A DNA stretch of 64,000 bases, taken from Pseudopithomyces maydicus. Lineage: Eukaryota; Ascomycota; Dothideomycetes; Pleosporales; Didymosphaeriaceae. The stretch's first letter is position 1. Each line of letters begins with the position of its first letter. The stretch covers positions 124,001 to 188,000 of the forward strand of contig JANTUC010000006.1 in NCBI GenBank assembly GCA_026873275.1, read 5' to 3'. The notes below the pieces were generated by a model. That model was not told where the DNA came from. It ran no database searches and saw only the letters and a program-made list of their open reading frames with translations. This document shows positions 37,065 through 49,374 of this stretch, one piece after another. A program made the position numbers and the translations under genes.

Positions 37065-37791
37065 ATTTTGCGATCTACCCGGCTCTGTGGAACCCGGAGG
37101 ATGGCGGGAACGGTCGATTGTACTTTGATTCAGATCAGCTCAGAGCTTTGTGGCAAGTTAAGATAGCTTGTGCCCGCTTAGCAAACCCGCGATGTTGAGC
37201 GGTTTCGCCGTGAGCGGTGGCAACAACAACCATTGTTGGCCATGTTGACGCAGTGTTTTGGTAAACACCGACGCCACAGCAGGAGGTAACCGTGCCGAGT
37301 GAGAGAATATACCTGTTACTGGGACTAGTAGATGCGGGGTTATCGTGAGCTGGATTTCCTGTGTTTCTCGTATCCAGCCGCATGCTCGGATAGCCTACGC
37401 GGCCTGGCGGAACAGGACCCATGGCGTCCAGAGTCCCGGGATCGAGACTGCCGCTGCCGCTGCGCCGTGGAGAGCGGGCGAGGCGGAAGCAGGCGGAGGA
37501 AGAGGTAGGTATCAGTACCACGAGCTAACGGCGGAATTGATGTATTGGGAGGGGCCTTTTGCTTTTATACGGTGATTCGCCGCGTCACTAGCTCAGACAC
37601 GCTAGTAGTGTAAATTACTGTATATAGACTAGCGGCGTATCAATAATTCCTGGAAAGGCTTAGTGCTGGGGTCCCAGGCGGGTCGCGTCCAGCCAGCATC
37701 GCGAAGTTTCGCTGTGAGCTCTCGCATTGACCGCTCGTCGCATCTCGAAGCTCAGCCTGCAGCCCACGCCGCGCTCACACCCATCGCTGTC
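37065..37791. promoter_or_regulatory. Divergent promoter region (coiled-coil gene and RVB2)
   Basis: A 727-bp gap between divergent genes. No gene is supported in it. Neither a TATA box nor a clear factor site can be argued from sequence alone. Confidence 0.45.
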
Positions 37792-39318
37792 ATGGCTCTC
37801 GTACGCGTTCACGTCACCTATGTTATGCAATGTACTGATAATGGCAGCCAATCACCACCATCGCCGAGAGCAAGGAGCTGCGCGGGCTCAACCTCATCGC
37901 GGCGCACTCGCACATCCGCGGCCTCGGCGTCGAACCGGACACCCTCGAACCGAAGACATCGTCGCAGGGGCTTGTAGGGCAGGAGAAGGCGCGCAAGGCT
38001 GCCGCCGTGATACTGCAGATGGCAAAGGATGGCAAGATCGCAGGACGCGCGGTGCTCATTGCAGGGCCGCCTAGCACGGGAAAGACGGCCATCGCCATGG
38101 GCATGGCTCAATCTCTGGGCTCCGACGTGCCCTTTACCATGCTCGCCTCGTCCGAGATCTTCTCGCTGGAGATGTCCAAGACCGAGGCTCTCACACAAGC
38201 ATTCCGCAAATCGATAGGCGTGCGCATAACCGAGGAAAGCGAGGTCATCGAGGGAGAGGTCGTCGAAATCCAGATCGATCGCAGCGTGACCGGAGGCAAC
38301 AAGCAAGGAAAGCTGACCATCAAGACTACCGACATGGAGACCATCTACGATATGGGCACCAAGATGATCGATGCCATGACCAAGGAGAAGGTCATGGCTG
38401 GCGACATCATCTCTATCGACAAGGCATCAGGAAAGATCACAAAACTCGGACGCTCCTACACACGATCAAGAGACTACGATGCTATGGGCATAGATACCAA
38501 GTTCGTTCAGTGCCCCGAGGGTGAGCTGCAGCAGCGACGGGAGGTGGTTCACACAGTCAGCCTGCACGAGATCGACGTGATCAACTCGCGGACCCAAGGC
38601 TTCCTGGCGCTCTTCTCAGGTGACACTGGCGAGATTAGGAGCGAGGTGCGGGACCAGATCAACACCAAGGTTGCAGAGTGGAAAGAGGAGGGCAAGGCCG
38701 AGATCGTGCCCGGTGTGCTCTTCATCGACGAGGTGCACATGCTCGACATTGAGTGCTTCTCCTTCATCAACCGCGCGCTAGAAGACGAGCTCGCCCCCAT
38801 CGTCATCATGGCCAGCAACAGAGGCAACACCCAGATCCGAGGCACAGATTACCGCTCGCCGCACGGCCTGCCCCTCGACTTCCTCGACCGCGTCGTCATC
38901 GTCAGCACACACCCGTACTCGTCGGAGGAAATGCAGCAGATCCTCTCGATACGAGCCCAGGAGGAAGAAGTCGACGTCTCGCCCGACGCCCTCGCTCTGC
39001 TCACCAAGATCGGCCAGGAGACCGGCTTGAGGTATGCCAGCAACCTGATTACAACCTCGGATCTCATCCGCAGCAAGAGGCAAGGCTCCGAGATCAGCAT
39101 CGACGATGTGCAGCGCAGCTTTGCCCTGTTCTACGACCCCACAAGGAGCGTCAAGGTAAGCCGTCCTCCCATCCTCTTTCCCCATATGTAGCTCACTACG
39201 AATGTCCCTGCTAACACCCATCCAGTACGTCGCCGAATCCGAAAAGCGACTCATCGGCGATGCGGGCGCCGTCTCCCTCTCCACGACCAACGGCACAGAC
39301 GCCATGGACGTGTCATGA
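37792..39318 (+). CDS. RVB2: RuvB-like AAA+ ATPase 2 (reptin)
   Basis: A DNA helicase/ATPase that forms the hetero-hexamer with RVB1 in INO80 and SWR1 chromatin remodellers, NuA4 and the R2TP chaperone. Three exons (37792-37800, 37848-39155, 39226-39318) encode 469 residues, the family's usual size. The first exon is only nine bases (Met-Ala-Leu) and splices in phase to PITTIAESKELRGLNLIAAH. Seen in order: Walker A AGPPSTGKTAIAMGMA, the inserted domain II with IDRSVTGGNKQGKLTIKTTD, Walker B LFIDEVHMLDIE, sensor 1 IVIMASNRGN and sensor 2 TGLRYASNLI. The introns are 47 and 70 bp. The frame is intact throughout, which makes this gene a useful internal control for the frameshift pattern elsewhere. 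Confidence 0.97.
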
Positions 39319-41664
39319 TCTCCTTCCCCATCTGTTTTAAACTTCAGGCGTAGCAGGCATCGGGATTCAGTGAGCGTTCACAAAAAGGTAGACCATCACG
39401 TCGTTGGCACTATGTATTTTGCCGCACGGCATGGCAATGGCCATGGCAATGGCAATGTACTGTACTAGTAAGATGAGGCTCTGGCTGTGGCTGTGTTTTG
39501 GGGGTCACGGTTTGGAAGTAGGTATGCATGTAGGGAGAGGAGAGGAGAGGATGATGCGGGTTAGCAATTAAATGAATGGTTAGATGCAAATTTGTGTACT
39601 TGAGCGATGTGCAGAGTCTTGGGGTGGGTTAGTCAGGGCTTTAGTGAGTGAATGTGTGTGTGTGAGTGTGAGCCTTGTCATTGGCGTTGCAGCCGCTTGG
39701 GAGGGGCTGTCCTTACGTACTTACATAAAACGTACTATTGGATCCTCACTTGGCTCACACGAGTGTCCAACAGCGATGCACGACAAGCTACCTACATACA
39801 TACCAAGATCAAGGCAATCCACGTTGCGTGTTACCTACCATACCCATACCATGCCACACACAGCCCAAAGAACGGCCCCTCGGCACCAACCTTGCACCAC
39901 TTACCTAAGCGACGAGCTCGTATCCCGCGCCTTGCCTCGATGCGATACGACACGACACGCACGATACCCAAGCGACGAACGATGACATCGCTCCGGCACA
40001 CATCCCTGCGCGTCCTGCGCCACAGGAAATTAACGTAATGCGTGTGGCAGAAAAATGCAGTGCGTATGTAGAGCGGTGGGTTTCACCATCCACGACCGAA
40101 CCGCTCTACATACGTACCTACATACGTACGTACAGCACTTTCCATACACATACACGTGTCGTACATACTACATGCTGTACATGCTTTACGTACCGGTATA
40201 AAGGTACAGTGCAGCGACAAGGGCTCGTTTCAAAGTCCATGTACACGGTGAGAAGGTGTGAGGCGTAGTGCAGCGGTTTTGGACGGAAATAGCGCAAGTC
40301 CGGAGGAGGCAGCGAGGTGTTTGGGATGGGATTGCGCCACAGCGAGTGCCGTTTTCCCAGTGGGTGGTGCAGGATGGGGATCCTGGACGGATGGGGTTCA
40401 GGTTTTCCATGTGGACACGCACTGGGCGGTGTCGGGGTCGGGTGATGCGATGCCCCTTGGACGTACTTGTATGCATATATCTGGGGCGTTTGTCGCCAGC
40501 GGTGGGTAGATACATGTACATACATATCCAAGATGGGAGCATCGAAAGGACCACGGTGAATATTACACTTGTTCCTGTGTTATGTTCCTAAGCTCCTGGC
40601 TAACACCGCTCCAGCAGACCCTGTTCCACCGTCGATCGGGTAAGACTGGAGGAGGCGTCGCGCCAGGGGTGGCTGCCGGACGTTTCTTGGCATTGCTTCC
40701 GTTTGCCGGCTTGTCGTCACGGAGTCTTGGCGCTGACGGCGATCGCCCAGCGCTGTCCTCAAGCAGCAATCCCGCATGCGACACCTGAGCGGGTCATGGC
40801 CCAGCACAGGAGCACTGAGCCCCGGGCATGGGACGCAGGCAACCAGAAAGGAGGGCAGGTAGGTAGGTAGAAGCTGCATACATGTGTATCAACGGTTTGG
40901 CTGCCGCGTCAACGAGGCGGCAGCATGGGCAACGCGTCGTCCATGTCGTCGTCGTCGCAGGTTAGCCGACGCGCGTATTGGCAGGCTCTTCTCTCCAGCT
41001 CCCAAGCTCGCTGCACAAGCATCACGCACACACCCCTCGGCACGGATACAGCGGAAAACGCCCAAATCTCCACCGCAGCCCGCCCAGGAGCCCGGCGGGG
41101 CACACGCGAGCTGCTGCCGCAAATAGAAAGGCGCCTCCAGGTTCTTCAATGCGCCGCCATGGCAGAAGGGGGCGGCACCCCCTGTTGATGGGGCGGGAAA
41201 GACGCATGCGGAACGCAGAGTACGTACTTGAGTGGAGCGCTGTCGCCCTCCGATAAGGCCCTCGACGTATGCTTGCCTGATTCCTGGATTCCTGCATTTG
41301 TCGCCCGCCTGCCTCCAAAAACTACAACCTTGCCCGTCTGCCCAAGCCCGCCGTTGTCGCCTCCCACTACCTAACCACCCCGTCATCCACCACCCTCCCT
41401 CCCTCCCGTGAGGCACGGCACCCGTCCGCACGCGACCACTTGACCCACGCCAGCGCCTGCCGCTTTCAACTACAATTACCCGCCTGGAACACGTCGTTGC
41501 ACCCGTCTTTCCTCCTCATTTCCTGCCGTCCTACCATAGCATCTTGGTACACACGCAGTCCAGTGCCACGGCCCGGATACATGCGCTTCTTCCGCCGCGA
41601 AACGTCATATTTATAATTGATCCGCCTCGATTACGAGCCAGCCCCGTTTCGATTCTTTTTGGAT
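39319..41664. other. 2.3 kb intergenic region
   Basis: No gene is supported; overlapping frames of up to 180 codons lack domains. It contains GGCAATGGC-type repeats at 39430-39460, CATAC/GTAC repeats, and a 15-bp inverted repeat at 40063-40114. The last ~250 bases are pyrimidine-rich and probably form the promoter of the LicD-like gene. Confidence 0.55.
40063..40114. repeat. 15-bp perfect inverted repeat
   Basis: The left arm at 40063-40077 (CGTATGTAGAGCGGT) and right arm at 40100-40114 are perfect reverse complements around a 22-base loop, and can form a strong hairpin in DNA or RNA. No U-tract or gene end is next to it, so a terminator role is not supported. Confidence 0.8.
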
Positions 41665-42970
41665 ATGAGACTTTCCACATATGTCGCCATCGCCGGCGCA
41701 GTTTTCCTCGGCCAGTCAATAGCAGCGCCGTTACAGGCCACAGAGGATGCGGTGCAGAGAGTTGAGCCGCAGCAGATACAGCGGCGAGAGGACAAGAAGG
41801 AGGAGAAGAAGGGGCCTACCGAGGAGGAGAAGGAGAGGCTGAAGCACTTCCACGAGCCTGGGTATGTTTTTATCTTGCTTCCTCGTTGCGTGTAGCGGGT
41901 CGACTGACGATGCACCAGCGGTGGCAATCAGATGGGCCATTATGACCGCCGCTATTTCAAGGGTATCGTTTCCGACGAGATACGCACGGAGACTCAGCTG
42001 CACATGATCCACGCATACCTGGCGTGGTTCCGTGAACAGGGTCTGGACACATGGATAGCGCATGGCACGCTGCTCGGTTGGTGGTGGAACGGAAAGGTAC
42101 GCATCATAGTCCATCAATCTTGAATTACAGCTGACATCAACGTAGCGCCTTCCCTGGGACTGGGATCTCGACACCCAGGTATCAGAAGCCACACTCTTTA
42201 CCCTCGGCGACAAGTACAACATGACGACCCACAAGTACACACCCGAGGGCAAGCCCGAGCGCGAATATCTCCTCGACGTCGGCAGCATGATCCACGAGCG
42301 AGTGCGGGGAGACGGCATGAACGTCATCGATGCGCGCTGGATCGACGTTAGCAACGGCCTGTTCATCGACATCACCGGGCTCAGCGAAACTCACCCCGAC
42401 ACCGCCCCGGGCTGGTGGAGCTGCAAGAACTACCACAAGTACGAAACGACGGACCTGTATCCCATGCGCGAGACCATCTTCGAGGGCGTCTCGGCCAAGG
42501 TCCCGTATGCCTACGACAAGATCTTGAAGCAGGAGTACAAGGAGAGGGCGTTGGTCGTTACCGATTTCGAGGGGTGAGTCGTTGCGTTGAGTATGCTTTC
42601 GCTGCCAATACTGACTGACGATGGCAGACACAAGTGGGATTCCCAGCAGCTGCTGTGGATTAAGACCCCGGAGCAAGCTGAAAAGGATAGGCAGGAGGCA
42701 GCGCAGCGCGCGGAGGAAGCCAGGAAGAAGGAGGAAGAGGAGAAGCGCAAGAAGGAAGAAGAAGAGAAGAGGAAGCAAGAAGAAGAGCGCAAGAAGCAGG
42801 AAGAAGAGCGTAAGAAGCAAGAGGAAGAGGCACGCAAAAAGAAGGAAGAGGAAGAGAGGAAGAACGGCGAATCCCAGCCTCAAGGAGAAACCCAAGAAAA
42901 CCAAGAAGCGAAAAAGGAAGAGTCAGCGTCAGCGTCCACGTCGACGGAGGAGACCAAGAAGGACGAATAG
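41665..42970 (+). CDS. LicD-family (Mnn4-like) protein with a Lys/Glu tail
   Basis: Four exons (41665-41861, 41919-42096, 42146-42573, 42628-42970) give 381 residues in a clean frame. The first ~21 residues (MRLSTYVAIAGAVFLGQSIA) read as a signal peptide, so it enters the secretory pathway. The LicD core begins GHYDRRYFKGIVSDE and carries the diagnostic HGTLLGWWWNGKRLPWDWDL, the nucleotidyltransferase-like site for transferring phosphosugar or phosphocholine groups. In yeast, Mnn4 of this family is required for mannosylphosphorylation of cell-wall glycans. The last ~110 residues are a Lys/Glu repeat (KKEEEEKRKKEEEEKRK) as in yeast Mnn4, then a Gln/Ser-rich end. Introns have GTATGT, GTACGC and GTGAGT donors and CTGAC-like branch points. 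The sugar acceptor is unknown. Confidence 0.9.
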
Positions 42971-43595
42971 AGTTCGTGGCATCTAATGGCCTCGCTGGCC
43001 GCTTTCTTCTTCTTTGTAATGGTTAGGGGGCGCGCATTGGGAACCGGTTCGCATTTACACGGCGCAGGCGCATCGTTTGGAAAGACATTGTTTGGAGAGA
43101 ATTCGCTTCAGAGGTGCAGCGCGGTTGCGCGGTGCTGTTTGGAATCGAGCATTGATACCCATATCACTTTGAGGGCTTTAGGGCCCGGCCAGAGATATAC
43201 ATGTCTCTTCTTATTATGTATACACACATACACCTACATACATACATACACACACATAAACTAAATGCTCATTCGATACTACTCACTATTCGCTACCCAT
43301 CGGTCGTATTTTATATTTCGTTGTTTCATAGATCGTTGCATTAAACTCGTCCGTCCGCCGATTAGGTTCGCCGTTGGCACTTAATCGCGTAGAGTTCTGG
43401 TTCTGGTCGCGATGACGCCACGTGAGAGTAGGGCGGGCCTTGGCGCGTCTGACAAATGCGCGGAGGCCAACGCGTGGAAGGCGTAGAACGCCACGGAAGC
43501 CGGGCTATAATGTAGTGGACAGGCGCCGCTACATGGTGATCATCAACTAACATACATATCATATTGCCTCAACTCACGTCCCAGCTCCAGACAGA
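42971..43595. other. Intergenic region between two plus-strand genes
   Basis: No gene is supported. ACAT/ACACAC repeats lie at 43220-43260. It should hold the 3' UTR of the LicD-like gene and the promoter of the WLM gene. Confidence 0.5.
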
Positions 43596-44759
43596 ATGGC
43601 AACCCCGGAGGAGGTACGGATGGATGCCGGAGAGGATGTGCAGATGGATACCCAGGACGACGTACAGATGGATACCCAGGACGCCACCCAAACGGCCACC
43701 CAAAACCATACCCAAATGCAATATACACCCCCAGCCAACACCCCACCCATCACCCTCACAATAACCCACCACAACAAACCCCTCCCCCTCACCTTCCCCC
43801 CCACCGCAACCATATCAACCCTCTCCTCCCACATCGCAACCCACCTCTCCATCCCCCCCCAAACCAAAAATTCCTAATCCCCAAACTCGGCCTCCTCAAG
43901 CCCCCTTCAAGGACCCAACCCTCCCCTCTCCTCCCTCACAAACCGCAAGATAACCCTCATGGGCAGCACCGCCGCCGAGGTCTCCGCGCTGAACACCAGC
44001 ATCACGCGCGCGAGCGCCCCCGGACGTACAGCGCCGTGAAACCCGCGACGCCGGCCCCGACCCGCGACTGGCAAAAAGAGCGCGACGAAGCGCGGTACAC
44101 GTTCCACACGCTGCGCCCACTCCCCTACCTCCCGCACCCGGAGCGCAGTCTGCGTTTCCTGCAGCGCCTGCGCGACGACGCGGGGATCAAGGCCGCCATG
44201 CGCACCCACGGCTTCAGCGTCCCGCTGCTGACGGAGATGGATCCCGCGCTGCACACGACGCGCGAGGGGCGCACGCTGGGGCTGAATCGGAATAAGGGGG
44301 AGGTGATTGAGTTGAGGCTGCGCACGGATGCGGGGGATGGGTATAGGGATTATAAGACGATTAGGAGGACGTTGTGTCATGAGTTGGCGCATTGTGTTTG
44401 GGGGGAGCATGATGGGCGGTTTTGGAAGCTGTGTGGGGAGATTGAGAGGGAGGTTGAGAGGGGGATTGGAGGGGGGTGGGAGGGTGGTGGGGGAGGGGGG
44501 TTTGCGGTGGGCGCTGGGGGAGGGGAGGGAGAGAGGGAGGTGTGCGATCATGGGGGGTGGGAGGGGGCGAGTATGTGCTTGGGGGGAGTGGGAGTGGGAG
44601 TGGGAGTGGGAGTGCTGGGGGGAACGGGAGTGGAGGCGAGAAGGCGGGGAGGGGGAGGCGGGGTTGAGCAGGAGGGAGATACTAGCGAGGGCGGCGGAGG
44701 AGAGGGTGAAGAGGGTGGAGAGGGCGGAGAAGGGGGAGGGTGGGGAGGGGGAGAAGTAG
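43596..44759 (+). CDS. Ubiquitin-like/WLM metalloprotease (at least four apparent frameshifts)
   Basis: The domain order is a Gln/Thr-rich start (residues 1-45), a ubiquitin-like fold (ITLTITHHNKPLPLTF and later TNRKITLMGSTAAEVSALN), then a WLM (Wss1p-like) metalloprotease domain with RYTFHTLRPLPYL, AAMRTHGFSVPLLTEMDP and the zinc-binding CHELAHCVWGEHDGRFW (HExxH plus a distal His-Asp). Wss1-type proteases cut DNA-protein crosslinks and SUMO- or ubiquitin-modified chromatin proteins. The C-terminal region has a VLGGSG motif and ends with SRREILARAAEERVKRVE. Frames break at A-run 43866-43870 and C-runs 43901-43905, 43923-43926 and 44017-44021, then again in G-runs between 44465 and 44660 where I cannot place each fault. 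The region 44584-44612 is a GGGAGT repeat encoding Gly-Ser. The stop at 44759 belongs to the frame with the conserved end. Confidence 0.82.
44584..44612. repeat. GGGAGT hexanucleotide repeat (coding)
   Basis: Four to five GGGAGT units inside the C-terminal part of the WLM gene encode Gly-Ser repeats in the likely true frame. Confidence 0.8.
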
Positions 44760-46167
44760 GGGGCGCCGCAGTGAGATGGGTGGATGGAATGGGAGTGGAA
44801 GTGGAAATGGGATAGAGGCCCGCCCCTCTTGGGATTGCAACCGGGGTTGTGGGTTAGTTAATACGATCATGATTGTAATAAATAATACGTGAACTTTGCT
44901 AGATTTCTCAACCTCGGGTTATATATAAAGTGGTGTACAGCGGGAAAATAGCATACATGTGTGTGTTGCGATTTGCATACATATGTCGAAAGAATTGCCT
45001 TAAGTCTTAAATACACCAAGTAGCTTTTGCATCATTCCATCTAGTGTTCAGTCTTCTTAAAGAACACATAGCAGCAGAGTAACTAAGCAAATAAAAATGG
45101 CCAGAAAAAAAAAGCTATCGTCCCCTTTTGTGGCAGTCGTACTGTAAACCCTGCGTACATAAAAATGGTATTAAAAAAAGTGGGTTGGATTAACCGCACC
45201 ATCATCATTCTATCTGTATCTCCCTTGCTATTTCGGATTGATAGATCTCTACAAGATGAATAGATTCACGTATCAATCAATTAATTATTCCTATACTGGT
45301 GTGGAAGGGGAGGGTGTATATGCGTTAGAATCAGTTCACGTCCAGGAAGGAATAATCATGTTTTACATGCGCATGAAGGAGGGCGATCATTGGGATCTTA
45401 GATCTTGTTTCTTGTTGACGGTTGGGGGCTGCGGGGTAGTTAAGTTCTTTTGTTGAGCTGGTATGTACGGGTGCTGAGCGGGATGGCACACGCGCGTTAT
45501 ATTTTACTGGGATATGAGCGCAATTATTGATATACTGAGTAAGTAGTTTGGTAATTTTATGAACTCGTTCCTTGTTGAAGCTTGAAGTTGAAGCTTGATT
45601 CCGAGGTTGGGGGTAGTAATCTACCTCGTAGTTCATATAGGAAATGGGAAGAAACGAGGGAGTACGTTCGAAACCGCACAAACAGCTGATTGGCAAATCG
45701 TTTTTCCTTCATCCTAGCTGAATAAATTGATGGTGGTAGAGTTCAAAGGTTAATTAATGAAAGCCGACAATTATAGACGCCGATCTGGAATAGTATAGGT
45801 AGCCCGACACCGAAAGAAAGACCACTACATTCATATACCAAGCAAACAGACCTACCATCCTGACATGCCTTACATCCCGCCTCAGTCCAACCCCTCAAAT
45901 TCACTTTCTTTTGTGTACATACCCATCGCCCTTTGTCGCATGCGTCACCCACCCCTTTCCGGCGATCCTCCCACCCAACAAAGACCCAGCAATCGCTCTC
46001 CCACCTTCTTTGTTCCCACCCGATATCTTCGACCCGTGATCAGACTAGACAAACATTTATTCCGTCCAACATACTTCACACTCACTAACACATAATCGCT
46101 TCTTCTCACACACATACTCACCACGAGAAACACCAACCTTGTGTGCGCACACCCCACCACCACCAAA
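44760..46167. other. AT-richer intergenic region with one repeat copy
   Basis: No gene is supported; frames around 45331-45952 on the minus strand are short and without domains. It contains the dispersed-repeat copy at 45065-45166. The last ~150 bases are C/A-rich and presumably lead into the AT-hook gene. Confidence 0.5.
45065..45166 (-). repeat. Dispersed repeat, copy E
   Basis: On the minus strand it reads ATGTACGCAGGGTTT, GCCACAAAAGGGGACGATAG, a T-run and CTCTGCTGCTATG, in the same order as copy F at 60664-60756. Its CACAA.AGGGGAC core also ties it to copies C and D. It lies about 300 bases past the WLM gene. Confidence 0.65.
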
Positions 46168-49100
46168 ATGCCAAAAACAACCCCAACAACAACAACCACA
46201 GCCCTAACCACAACCATAATCCCAACACCAACCTCCTCTCCAATCCCAAGTGTCGCCAACTCCTCCTTTGGCTTTAACTTTCTCTCCTCCATCGCTTCTT
46301 CCATCCCCTCCCTCATCCCCTCCTCTATCCCGTCCTCCATCATCCCCCTATCCCTCATCCCCATCACCGCCGTAGCCACCCGATTCCTCTTCAGAGCTCA
46401 ACCCACCAACGACCGAGCCGCAACCTCCATCCTCCGCACCGTTCAGCAGGACCCTGCATATCGTGCAGCTGTCCGCACGGGAGACCTTGATGCGGTGAGG
46501 GTGTTGGTGAGGAGAGAGATCGATGTTGCGGTCGAGACGGGATTTTTATCGGTGAATAGAGCTAGGGAGGTCGAGAGGGAGACTAATAGGCTGGCGGCGG
46601 AAGCGCAGAGGAGGAGGGATGAGGCGCAGAGGAGGAGAGTGGCGGCGGGGAGGAGGAGGGAGGAGGTGAGGGGGAGGCGGAGGCGGAGATTGGGCAGTGA
46701 GAGTACGAGTGCAGAGAGGAGGGCTCCGGAAGAGAGGATGCAGACTGTGGAGGAGGGAGAGGAGGAGGAGGCTGAGGTATACAGACCGCAGAGATCTCAG
46801 CCCCTTTCGCCTGTTCCCGCCGGATACAGCGCAAAGCGAGCCCGCACTCCACCTCCACCCAGCGCATCGCCCCCTGCCCGTAAGAAACAGCGTACATCAT
46901 CACCAAGAAATTCCGGGCGCCATTCCTCATCTTCCTCTTATCACACACCTACTTACAGCCCTACCCTCCCCTCCTCACCGCGAGTTGCGGTACAACCTCC
47001 AGCACAACGACCTCCACCACGGTCGTCAGAGCGACCTCAGCGACGACATCCAGGGCCAGGGCGACATCCAACACGACCTTCAGCACGACCTCCAACACAA
47101 CGCCCCGACATCCTCGACAGCACCGACAGCTCCGACAGTTCCGACAGCTCCGAAATCTCAGAGTATCCCACCGCCCCTTACACCGAAGGCCAAGAATGGG
47201 TCCCGCCCAATTCTCGCACGGTCCGCAGGTGGGACGGGGAAAGGGAGCTGAGGGTGGGGACTGTAAGGAACGGAGACGATCCGGTGAGGGAGATTCGGTA
47301 TCATAGTGGGCTTGAGCCGGTGGAAAGGAGGGTGGCGGTTAGGGTGAGGAGTAGGTGGGTTATCAGGACGGCGAGCGAGGTGGAGGAGGAAGAGCAGGAG
47401 AGGGTGACGAGCGTGTTAAAGAAGACTAAGAAGGGGGGAGGGAGGAGGAGGGGGAAGACGATGGTGAGGAGGGGGAGGAGGACGATGGTGAGGAGGGGGA
47501 GGACGATGATAAGGAGGGGGAAGAGGGGGAGGACGATGATGGTGAAGATGATGACGACGACAATGGAGGCGACAATGATGAGGATGGCGATCCGGGTTTT
47601 GATCAGGCGGCAACTAGTGCTTCAAAATGGATCAAGTCACCTTCCAGGCTCGATGCCATAGCACAACGTTGGAGGGAGCGACTTTTACGAAATACGGAAG
47701 CCCAGCATGCGGAAATAGCCGCAATCACAGATCGGTGGACATCTGCACTCGAGGACATAGAGCGACGCCGGAATGAGCAATTGCGACGTGAGCAGGAAGC
47801 TAATCAAGCTTCTCCCCTCCACCACCACCAACACGCTCTAGTTCTCTCCCCGGACGTCCTGCCCAAGTCGATGCCTTCGGTAATCCTGTTCCCCCTCGCC
47901 ACACAAATACACCTGTACCCCCGACCACCCCATCTGACGCCCCGACACCAACCTCTAGCACGCTTGAAGCTATACGTGTTTCTGATGGTCGTCGGTATAC
48001 AGTAACTATGGAGATTGACGGCGTGAATCTTACGACGCCGTTTACAGCGAGAAGGGGGACGGGTCAGGATGAAGGTATGATAGTGTTGACACCGGTGGAT
48101 AATCAGGAGCAGGCTCCTAGCGATCGAGAACCTATACTCGAGACTGAAAAAGGTACGATATGATTCTTTCATCTGTTTGCATGACCAAAGACTAACAATC
48201 AGGAACAGATACTAGACCCGGGGATGATCCATACAGTCGCCCTGCTGCCGCACCCATCTCCATTCCTGCCAATCAGCGCAGAGATGGATCGCCTAGTGTC
48301 GTCGTATCATCCGAACCACCTGTACCTGAGATTACCACGCCCGTAAAGAGGGGCCCTGGACGTCCCCCGGGCTCGAGAAATAAACCTAAATCCGTGGCGT
48401 CGCCTGCGCAGGACTCACCTTCCAAGAAAAGTAAAAAGGGTACTGGGAGGAAAATAGCGAAACACGCAGCGCCTCCGCTTCCAAAGAAAACCACCTTCTA
48501 TACAGGCCTTTATCCCGGTCCTGCCCCGCCTCCGGGTACCCTACCTCCTATCAAGAAAGTCACCAGCTCGAAATCCGCCTCTGCAGGCATCGCTCCGACT
48601 GTACCTGTAGTTCCAGATCCTAGCCCTCCGCCTGCAAAGTCTTCTTCAGGGCCCCGTGCCTCACAGATACCTGTCCCGGTGAAGAGCGCTGCCAAAACGT
48701 CCTCTTCCAAGAGCGCCGCTCCAGACAATGCCGCTTCACAGGCAGCGGCATCCGCTCCGCCCAGAAAGAAGCGTGGCGCGAAGACAGCCACATCATCTAA
48801 TCCTACTGAGCTTGCGGGGTTGGATGAAGAGGAGTTGGATGAGTATGTTTCGACGAGGCAGGTTTCGCCTGGGGAGAGAGACTATGTTCCTGCGTCAGGG
48901 AGCAGAAGGCAGAGTGAGGATCCTGGGGGCCCAGATGATGAACATTTACAGCCTAGGAGGTCATTGCGGAAGACGGGGACATTTCAGGGGAATTATTTTA
49001 AGAATGATAAGCCGAGGGGGAGAGGAAGGGGGAGGGGAGGGGGAAAGGGAGTTAAGGAATATGTTGGAGGGCAATTTTTGATGCGATGTCAGTCTTTTTT

Positions 49101-49374
49101 TTTCTTTCGGCCCAAGCTCCGAATAGTGGAGAAGGAGGTTTATTTTCCTATTGCCAACCTGCTTTTTTCTGTGATCGTTTTTTTGGTAGATGTAGGTTGG
49201 AGAATTCTAGTCTGTTTAAAGTTTATTTCCTCGGGTACTCTGTCGATGTTGGGAGAGGTGAGAGACATCACAGGTAACCGGGAGATATATTTTAATTACA
49301 TTCAGCGTCATAAATGGCCGCTGTGGCTGATGAAATTGCATTTAGACGTGAGTTTGAATTTAGAGAAGGATTGA
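46168..49374 (+). CDS. Large disordered AT-hook protein with acidic tract (two apparent frameshifts)
   Basis: Two exons (46168-48152 and 48203-49374; 50-bp intron, GTACGA donor) give about 1,052 residues. The N-terminus is Thr/Pro/Ser-rich, then comes a helical, Arg-rich part (RTVQQDPAYRAAVRTGDLDA, DEAQRRRVAAGRRREEVRGR), a Pro/Arg/Ser-rich middle, an Asp/Glu-rich acidic tract (frame restored), a helix with WRERLLRNTEAQHAEIAAIT, and an AT-hook KRGPGRPPGSRNKPK near residue 730. It ends in Pro/Ser/Lys-rich and Arg-Gly-rich (PRGRGRGRGGGKG) sequence. These features suggest a chromatin-associated protein. One base added at G-run 47433-47438 and C-run 47814-47817 joins the frames. The extreme 3' end after about 49085 is hydrophobic and unlike the rest, so an unseen intron or earlier stop is likely. 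No homologous family is recognised. Confidence 0.7.
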
